A stretch of DNA of 64,000 bases from Bradyrhizobium forestalis (lineage in GTDB: Bacteria; Pseudomonadota; Alphaproteobacteria; Rhizobiales; Xanthobacteraceae), in NCBI RefSeq assembly GCF_002795245.1, contig NZ_PGVG01000004.1, positions 248,001 to 312,000 of the forward strand, read 5' to 3'. Below the pieces are notes generated by a model. It was not told the DNA's origin, searched no databases, and saw nothing but the letters and a program-made list of their open reading frames with translations. Of this stretch, positions 58,673 through 64,000 are shown in pieces. Position numbers and translations under genes: made by a program. Positions within the stretch are counted from its first letter, which is position 1. Each line of letters begins with the position of its first letter.

Positions 58673-59251
58673 TTACTCCACCGGCGCGATGCTCGGGGCC
58701 AGGATCACCTCGAGATGCTCGGGGCGGTCGCGGTTGACGTGGGCGAGATAATCGTCGGCGACCTTGCGCAGGCGATGGCTGAGCTCGGCTGAAACGCTGA
58801 TCCTGTCGAGCCTGGTGTTCTCGTGCACGATGGCGAGAATGGCATTGATGTGGTGCGTGAACAGCTCGGCCGGCACCTTTTCCAGATCAGGTGCGTGCTC
58901 GATGATGCGGCACAGGCTCTCGGCGATGCCCGCTGCCGAAGGAAAGCCGAAAGTCGCCGCATCGCCCTTGATGTCGTGCGCGGCGTGGAACAGCTCGTCG
59001 CGCAGCTCCTTCGTGAAGCCATCCTTCTGCACGGCAGTCCAGGCGGCGGACAGTCTGTGGACCTCGATCGTCATCCAGTCCTTGAACTCACTGGCGAGGC
59101 CCGCGAGCGCCTGTTCGGCGCGGCCCACCGGATCGTCCATGTCCTTTTCCTCGACGCGGCGCAGGACCTTGCGCAGCGGGTTGGGCTGCGTGATGATTTG
59201 ATGCGTGGCGAAGGCCTTGACCTCGATGTCCTTTGCGCTGTTCTTCGCCAT
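58673..59251 (-). CDS. Hpt domain-containing phosphotransfer protein
   Basis: A 192-residue protein with an Hpt four-helix domain (about residues 60-165). The phospho-accepting His is in FHAAHDIKGDAATFG. The remainder is an N-terminal basic leader and a C-terminal helix. No kinase domain, so it needs a partner. The receiver gene lies 29 bases upstream on the same strand, suggesting a phosphorelay pair. I do not see the cognate histidine kinase here. Confidence 0.88.
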   Translation of the reverse strand: MAKNSAKDIEVKAFATHQIITQPNPLRKVLRRVEEKDMDDPVGRAEQALAGLASEFKDWMTIEVHRLSAAWTAVQKDGFTKELRDELFHAAHDIKGDAATFGFPSAAGIAESLCRIIEHAPDLEKVPAELFTHHINAILAIVHENTRLDRISVSAELSHRLRKVADDYLAHVNRDRPEHLEVILAPSIAPVE

Positions 59252-59280
59252 GATTCCTGCCTCGTCTGAAGGACGTTGCG

Positions 59281-59826
59281 CTAGATGGTGGAGCGGGCCT
59301 TGTCGAGCAGCGAGGGCTGCTGCAGCACCTCGTGCTTTTCGCCGACGCGGCGCTCGGGGCCCATATAGGCGGAGTTGGTGTTGCGGCGCCGGTCCGGACC
59401 GAAATAGGTCTTGGTCTTGATGAAGGGGCGGGGATTGGCGACGACGTTGAGGATGCGCTGGTAGAGCCCCTTGGCCGAGATCGGCTTGGCCAGGAATTCG
59501 GTGACGCCGGCATCGCGCGCCACCGTGACGCGGCGCTTCTCGGAATGACCGGTCAGCATGATGATCGGCGCGTAAGGATTGCCCTTTGACTCCGGCTGCC
59601 GGATCATCTGCGCGAGCTCGAGCCCGTCGAAGATCGGCATGGCCCAGTCAGTGATGACGATATCGGGCACGTAATGGCTGTACATTTCCAGCGCGGTGGC
59701 GCCGTCCTCGGCTTCATAGACCTCGCGCGCGCCGAAGGAATGCAGCAGCGTCCGCAGGATGCGGCGCATGTGCGGATTGTCGTCGCAGACGAGGAAGCGC
59801 AGCTTGTTGAAGTCGATGCGGAACAT
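59281..59826 (-). CDS. Response regulator, single receiver domain with C-terminal extension
   Basis: A 181-residue protein: receiver domain (about 10-130) with acidic pocket LVCDDNPHMR (Asp14, Asp15), phosphorylation site VITDWAMPIFDG (Asp58), Thr/Ser in IIMLTGHSE and Lys in EFLAKPIS. A 50-residue tail (KTKTYFGPDRRRNTNS, GPERR) lacks a DNA-binding domain. It likely takes phosphate from or passes it to the downstream Hpt protein. A long inverted repeat including a CtrA half-site lies upstream. Confidence 0.92.
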   Translation of the reverse strand: MFRIDFNKLRFLVCDDNPHMRRILRTLLHSFGAREVYEAEDGATALEMYSHYVPDIVITDWAMPIFDGLELAQMIRQPESKGNPYAPIIMLTGHSEKRRVTVARDAGVTEFLAKPISAKGLYQRILNVVANPRPFIKTKTYFGPDRRRNTNSAYMGPERRVGEKHEVLQQPSLLDKARSTI

Positions 59827-59849
59827 GACGCCCTGGCCAAAGCGGTCAA

Positions 59850-59886
59850 CCTTCGTTAACCATATCGTGCCGGGGGTTAACGAAGG
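59850..59886. promoter_or_regulatory. 12-bp inverted repeat with CtrA half-site
   Basis: Arms CCTTCGTTAACC (59850-59861) and GGTTAACGAAGG (59875-59886) are perfect inverted copies with a 13-base centre. They include TTAACCAT at 59856-59863. It lies 24 bases upstream of the receiver-gene start and 41 bases beyond the nadK stop, so it may be the receiver-gene operator or a terminator for nadK. Confidence 0.5.
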
Positions 59887-59926
59887 GTTGCGACCGGGGC
59901 TCGGGAGGCGTTGCGGGGCAGGCGGC

Positions 59927-60706
59927 TCAGTAGCCGAACTGCTCGCGCAAAATGCGCTCTTCCAGGCTATGGCCGGGGTCGAACAGCATCCGCATCGCGA
60001 TGGTCTTGTCGGAGAGCACCTCGACGCGGCGGACGTCGCGCACCTCGTCGTGGTCGGCGACGGCTGCCACCGGCCGCTTGTCGCCCTCCAGCACCTCGAT
60101 CACGACATAGGCCGTGTTGGGCAGCAGCGCGCCGCGCCAGCGGCGCGGGCGGAAGGCGCTGATCGGCGTCAGCGCCAGCAGGGCGGCGTTGATCGGCAGG
60201 ATCGGCCCTTGGGCGGAGAGGTTGTAGGCGGTCGAGCCGGCCGGCGTCGCCACCATGATGCCGTCCGCGATCAGCTCGGACATGCGCTCGCGCTCGTCGA
60301 TCAGGATGCGCAGCCGCGCCGCCTGGTAGGTCTGCCGGAACAGGGCGACCTCGTTGATGGCGTGGTGCAGATGGACGCGGTCATTGACGTCGGTCGCGCG
60401 CATCAGGAGCGGATTGATCTCGGATTCGTGGGCCGCCTCGAGCCGCGCACGCAGATCGTGCGTTGAATACTCATTCATCAGGAAGCCGACGGTGCCGCGA
60501 TGCATGCCGTAGATCGGCTTTCCCGAGTGCATGTTCTGATGCAGCGTCTGGAGCATCAATCCGTCGCCGCCGAGCGCGACGACGACGTCGGCCTCCTTGG
60601 GGTCGCAATTGCCATAGTCCCTGGTGAGCTGGCCGAAGGCGACCTGCGCCTCGTTGCTCGGGCTGGCGACGAAGGCGATCCGGTCGTATCGCGAGGGCTT
60701 GGTCAT
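59927..60706 (-). CDS. nadK: NAD kinase
   Basis: A 259-residue ATP/polyphosphate-dependent NAD kinase supplying NADP. The GGDG motif ([14 protein letters not shown]), NEVALFRQ, and the diphosphate-binding [16 protein letters not shown] are present. Length is typical of Rhizobiales enzymes. GAGAAG precedes the ATG at 60706. The longer frame upstream is Arg-rich antisense sequence. Confidence 0.95.
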   Translation of the reverse strand: MTKPSRYDRIAFVASPSNEAQVAFGQLTRDYGNCDPKEADVVVALGGDGLMLQTLHQNMHSGKPIYGMHRGTVGFLMNEYSTHDLRARLEAAHESEINPLLMRATDVNDRVHLHHAINEVALFRQTYQAARLRILIDERERMSELIADGIMVATPAGSTAYNLSAQGPILPINAALLALTPISAFRPRRWRGALLPNTAYVVIEVLEGDKRPVAAVADHDEVRDVRRVEVLSDKTIAMRMLFDPGHSLEERILREQFGY

Positions 60707-60961
60707 GGCTTCTCGGCAGGGCCGCCTTGCTGGAGAAAAGTTCCGCCGGGCTCGTCTATACGACCTAAGCCTCCATTGTCGAGGAGGTCCGTCCTCCAAA
60801 GCTAACGGCGACTGTCGGACGGATTTAAGCACAGAACCGGGCGATTTGAACCTGGTCGGCCGCTCCAGGTCCCGCCAGACCAATGATCCCCCAAACCGTC
60901 GCAATTTCGCGCTAACCTTTCCGTCCTCACCGGCTGTCACAGCCGGACAGGGAGAGCGATC

Positions 60962-62530
60962 ATGGTCACGAATTTGCCGGTGCTCCGCCGCGCGAGCCTG
61001 GTGCTTGCGGTCTCGGCTTTCGCGCTCGCGGGCCTTGCGCGCGCGGATGATCCGCCGCAGCCGCGCTCCGAGGCGGCATCGCCGGCCGGACAGAAGGGCG
61101 GGCGCGGCGGTGGCGCGCAAAGCGCGACGCAGGCCTCCCCATCGGCGGCCGAGCCGCGCCGTCTGCCGCCGGACTCGACCACGAAGCAGACGCTCGATCT
61201 GCCCGGCCGGACCCTCAACTTCGCCGCGACCGCCGGTTCGATCCGCGTATTCGATGGCAAGGGCGAGCCGCTGGCCGACATCGCCGTCACCTCCTATGAG
61301 CTCGACGGTGCCGATCGCGCGACGCGCCCCGTGACGTTCCTTTTCAACGGCGGGCCGGGCGCGTCCTCGGCCTGGCTCCAGTTCGGCGCGGCCGGTCCGT
61401 GGCGGCTGCCGCTCGATGGCGAGGCCCTGTCACCCTCGGCCTCGCCCGAGGTGAAGCCGAACGCGGAGACCTGGCTCGACTTCACCGATCTCGTCTTCAT
61501 CGATCCTGTTAGCACCGGCTACAGCCGCTTCGTCGCGAGCGGCGAGGACGCGCGCAAATCCTTCTACTCCGTCGACGGCGACGTCAATTCGATCGCACTC
61601 GTGATCCGACGCTGGCTCGAAAAGCACGACCGGCTGACCTCGCCGAAATACGTCGCCGGCGAGAGCTATGGCGGCATTCGCGGACCGAAGGTCGTGCGCC
61701 AGTTGCAGCTTCAGCACGGTATCGGCGTCAGGGGACTGATCATGGTGTCGCCGCTCTTGGATTTCCGCGAGTTCACCGGCACGAGCCTCCTGCAATATGT
61801 CGCGACGCTGCCGAGCTATGTCGCGGTGGCGCGCGAACCCAAGGGACCGGTCAAGCGCGCCGATCTCGCCGACGTCGAGGCTTACGCGCGCGGCGAATTC
61901 CTGACCGATCTCGTCAAGGGCGAGGCGGACAAGGAGGCGACCAATCGTCTTGCCGACAAGGTCGCCGAGCTCACCGGCATCGATCGGGCGGTCAGCCGCA
62001 GGCTCGCCGGGCGCTTCGATGTCGGTGAATTCCGCCGCGAGTTCGACCGCAAGAACGGCAAGGTGACGGGACGCTACGATGCCTCTGTGCGCGGCTTCGA
62101 TCCCTATCCGGATTCCAGCAGCTCGCGCTTCGGCGATCCCTCCGGCGATGCGCTGCAGGCGCCGCTGACGAGTGCCGCGGTCGACGTCCTGACGCGCAAG
62201 CTCAACTGGCGGCCCGACGGCTCCTATGAAGTCCTGAACGGCGCCGTCGAAGGGCATTGGGATTTCGGCCGTGGCATCAACCCGCCGCAATCGGTCTCCG
62301 AGCTGCGCCAGATCCTCGCCACCGATGCCAAGCTGAACGTGCTGGTCGGGCACGGCCTGTTCGATCTCGCCACGCCCTATTTCGGAACGAAGCGGGTGCT
62401 CGACCAGCTGCCGGCCTTCGTGACGCAGCGCGTGAAGTTCGTCGTCTATCCCGGCGGCCACATGTTCTATTCGCGCGACGGATCGCGGCAAGCATTCCGG
62501 AGCGAGGTCGAGGCGCTGATCAGGGAGTAG
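60962..62530 (+). CDS. Serine carboxypeptidase (peptidase S10) family protein
   Basis: A 522-residue exported alpha/beta-hydrolase of family S10: signal peptide ([13 protein letters not shown]), Gly/Ala-rich spacer, oxyanion motif [12 protein letters not shown], nucleophile GESYGG, Asp in [11 protein letters not shown] and His in [10 protein letters not shown]. Cleaves C-terminal residues of peptides at low pH. GGGAGAG precedes the ATG. The last 11 bases overlap the converging hydrolase gene. Confidence 0.93.
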   Translation: MVTNLPVLRRASLVLAVSAFALAGLARADDPPQPRSEAASPAGQKGGRGGGAQSATQASPSAAEPRRLPPDSTTKQTLDLPGRTLNFAATAGSIRVFDGKGEPLADIAVTSYELDGADRATRPVTFLFNGGPGASSAWLQFGAAGPWRLPLDGEALSPSASPEVKPNAETWLDFTDLVFIDPVSTGYSRFVASGEDARKSFYSVDGDVNSIALVIRRWLEKHDRLTSPKYVAGESYGGIRGPKVVRQLQLQHGIGVRGLIMVSPLLDFREFTGTSLLQYVATLPSYVAVAREPKGPVKRADLADVEAYARGEFLTDLVKGEADKEATNRLADKVAELTGIDRAVSRRLAGRFDVGEFRREFDRKNGKVTGRYDASVRGFDPYPDSSSSRFGDPSGDALQAPLTSAAVDVLTRKLNWRPDGSYEVLNGAVEGHWDFGRGINPPQSVSELRQILATDAKLNVLVGHGLFDLATPYFGTKRVLDQLPAFVTQRVKFVVYPGGHMFYSRDGSRQAFRSEVEALIRE

Positions 62531-63905
62531 GGCGACGCTTGCGCGGCGGATATCTCCGCGCGATCTCGCGCGCGACGACTTTGGCCGACTTCACGTTCGC
62601 GCCGGCGATCCAGATGTCGCTGATCTTGCCGCGCTTGTCACGGATCCGGCGCACCGGCTCGCCATGGCTGGAATAGCCGGCAGCCCAGGCGAGCTTGCCC
62701 GTGTCGCGGCCGGTGACTTCGATCTCGGCGGCATCCATGAACGGATTGTTGAACTGCGGATTGGCGACGAGCACGCGGTTGCCTGCGGGGACGAGATCGG
62801 TCGCGCCCCAGATCGTCCACCATCGGCCGGTCCAGTCGCGCACGCGCCGGTCGGGCGCGCCGCGGGTCTGGAAGACGCGCAGGATCTGCATCGCGCCATC
62901 CATCCAGAACGGGGCCGCGCCGTCGATCGAGTTGCTGAGGATGCTGATCGAAAGCTCGCAAGCGGGAATGGCGCAGGTCCGGGAGATGTAGCCCTGGAAA
63001 CCGCCGCCATGGCCGAACCAGTCCCAGCCGTCGGTCTTGCCGGCATTGACGCCCAAGCCATAATAGGCCTCGAAGCTCTGCGGGATGCGCCAATGGTTTC
63101 GCGTCATCTCGCGGCGGCTCGCGACCGACAGCACGCTCTTCTTCGCGTTAGGTGCCAGCTGCGCGAAGAAGCGGGCAGTGTCGGCGGCGGTGGCGACGAA
63201 GCCTGCGGCGGATGCCATCGCATGTGCTGGATTGTCGCCAGGGATCACGCCGCGCTCGCCCAGCGGCACTTTGCGCGTATGACCGCACGCGAACGGCGTG
63301 CCCTTGGCAAGCGGTGCATTCGGCTCGGTTTCGCGCAAGCCCGCAGGTTCGATGATCTCGCGCTTGATCCAGACCGGGTAGGGCTCCTTGGTCACGGCCT
63401 CGATCACGAGGCCGAGCAGGCCGAAGCCGTGATTTGAATATTTGAAGCGGGTGCCGGGCTCGATTGCGGTGGCCAGCTTCAATTCCGCGAGCAGCTCGTT
63501 GGCGTCGAGATAGGGGCGGCTGTCGATGAACTGGCCGGAATCGGCGCCATCGCGCGTCAGCCCCGCGCTGTGCGACAGCACTTGCGCGATCGTGGTCTCG
63601 GCGACGTGCGGATGCAGGCCGCCGACATATTGGCCGACGGTGTCGTCGAGCCGGATCTTGCGCTGCTCGCGCAGCTTCATGATGCCGGCCGAGGTGAAGC
63701 TCTTGGAGTGCGAGGCGATGCGGCAGCGGTGGCGCGGGGTGAGCTTCTCGCCGGTGTCGAGATTGGCGAGGCCGAACGCATGCTCGGCGACGATTTCGCC
63801 GCGATGGGCGAAGGCCACGATGACGCCCGGCTGCTGGATTGTCGTCAATTGGAATTCGATCCAGGAGCCGATGTAGTCGATCGCGGATCGCAGCCACATG
63901 TCCAT
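62520..63905 (-). CDS. Serine hydrolase, class C beta-lactamase fold
   Basis: A 461-residue hydrolase: SxxK as SHSK, Y-x-N as YSN (KYSNHGFGLLG) and the third motif H-x-G as HGG (FGHGGGFQG), so all three class C motifs are kept. No signal peptide is obvious, so it may be cytoplasmic. The C-terminal 110 residues resemble the extra beta-barrel domain of D-aminopeptidase-like members. It overlaps the S10 gene by 11 bases at the 3' end. Start chosen at 63905 (MDMWLRSAID). Confidence 0.9.
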   Translation of the reverse strand: MDMWLRSAIDYIGSWIEFQLTTIQQPGVIVAFAHRGEIVAEHAFGLANLDTGEKLTPRHRCRIASHSKSFTSAGIMKLREQRKIRLDDTVGQYVGGLHPHVAETTIAQVLSHSAGLTRDGADSGQFIDSRPYLDANELLAELKLATAIEPGTRFKYSNHGFGLLGLVIEAVTKEPYPVWIKREIIEPAGLRETEPNAPLAKGTPFACGHTRKVPLGERGVIPGDNPAHAMASAAGFVATAADTARFFAQLAPNAKKSVLSVASRREMTRNHWRIPQSFEAYYGLGVNAGKTDGWDWFGHGGGFQGYISRTCAIPACELSISILSNSIDGAAPFWMDGAMQILRVFQTRGAPDRRVRDWTGRWWTIWGATDLVPAGNRVLVANPQFNNPFMDAAEIEVTGRDTGKLAWAAGYSSHGEPVRRIRDKRGKISDIWIAGANVKSAKVVAREIARRYPPRKRRPTP

Positions 63906-63960
63906 TGCGCTACCGGTTTGCGAGGGAGGATTGGTGCGCAAGGCTAGCCGAAAATGCAGA

Positions 63961-63988
63961 ACGGGCACAACCCTGTGGTTGTGCCCGT
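63961..63988. terminator. Perfect hairpin at the right edge
   Basis: Stem of 12 bp, arms ACGGGCACAACC (63961-63972) and GGTTGTGCCCGT (63977-63988), loop of 4. Probably a transcript end for a gene beyond the window, or a leader structure of the hydrolase. No long T-run is present on either side. Confidence 0.6.
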
Positions 63989-64000
63989 CGTCCGCGTCGT

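Noticed and set aside
1..64000. CRISPR arrays, tRNA genes, prophage or integrase genes
   Set aside because: No regularly spaced identical repeats, no cloverleaf-like sequence with a T-loop GTTCGAATC, and no phage or integrase family protein was seen.

Overview
The window reads as a stretch of alphaproteobacterial chromosome, most likely Bradyrhizobium or a close relative. The grounds are high GC content, ordinary Rhizobiales gene families (cysE followed by DUF3126, a folE-hisI block, yidD, DUF2336, a BTLCP-type transglutaminase-like protease), several dispersed palindromic repeat families that I associate with Bradyrhizobium, and promoters with the GGAAC-N16-CGTT pattern of the general stress sigma factor EcfG. 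I cannot name a species. No rRNA, tRNA, CRISPR array, prophage or classical insertion sequence was seen.

Layout. 0-7.3 kb: cysE, DUF3126, a gamma-class carbonic anhydrase, a membrane HAMP-PAS sensor without an output domain, and two small secreted Gly-rich proteins. 7.4-13.3 kb: a minus-strand operon for a PotABCD-like ABC importer (ATPase, Tat-exported binding protein, two permeases) ending in an Asp/Glu/hydantoin racemase, with a divergent GntR/FCD regulator. 13.3-19.9 kb: an FAD/Rieske oxidoreductase with an EcfG-type promoter, a CYTH-CHAD protein, a transglutaminase-like protease and a double-PilZ protein. 20-24 kb: a patchy segment with a frameshifted methyltransferase, a GNAT gene, an alcohol dehydrogenase and a VOC protein, separated by three copies of one palindromic repeat. 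24-33 kb: a DbpA-type DEAD-box helicase, a poly-glycine secreted protein, a GNAT protein, a membrane-anchored DJ-1/PfpI protein, a PAS_5 protein, a candidate structured small RNA, a GIY-YIG nuclease gene bracketed by inverted repeats, a rhomboid protease, a CBS protein and a patatin. 33-45 kb: a large repeat-rich gap, a PAS-GGDEF-EAL protein, a serine hydrolase, a nitroreductase, thrS and an MFS exporter. 45-52 kb: an APC permease and a compact gene set of XRE-cupin regulator, MFS transporter, MOSC protein and flavin/2Fe-2S reductase. 52-64 kb: yidD, a ClpP-like periplasmic protein, an IscU-like scaffold, folE, hisI, a lytic transglycosylase, DUF2336, Hpt and receiver proteins, nadK, a serine carboxypeptidase and a beta-lactamase-fold hydrolase.

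Two regulatory themes emerge from reading the intergenic DNA. Three exact GGAAC-N16-CGTT sites precede unrelated genes (a Gly/Ser-rich secreted protein, the FAD/Rieske oxidoreductase, a 69-residue membrane protein). Three exact TTAA-N7-TTAA sites, the CtrA pattern, lie upstream of a small membrane protein, a candidate sRNA and a lytic transglycosylase, and a TTAACCAT half-site lies upstream of the receiver gene. The most intriguing structural features are the GIY-YIG gene flanked by perfect 17-bp inverted copies of a dispersed repeat, two perfect palindromes translated inside a permease gene directly after the binding-protein gene, and the MOSC plus reductase pair that resembles a two-protein molybdenum N-oxide reductase. 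Start codons were moved from the longest reading frame where a ribosome binding site, a promoter or family alignment argued for it.
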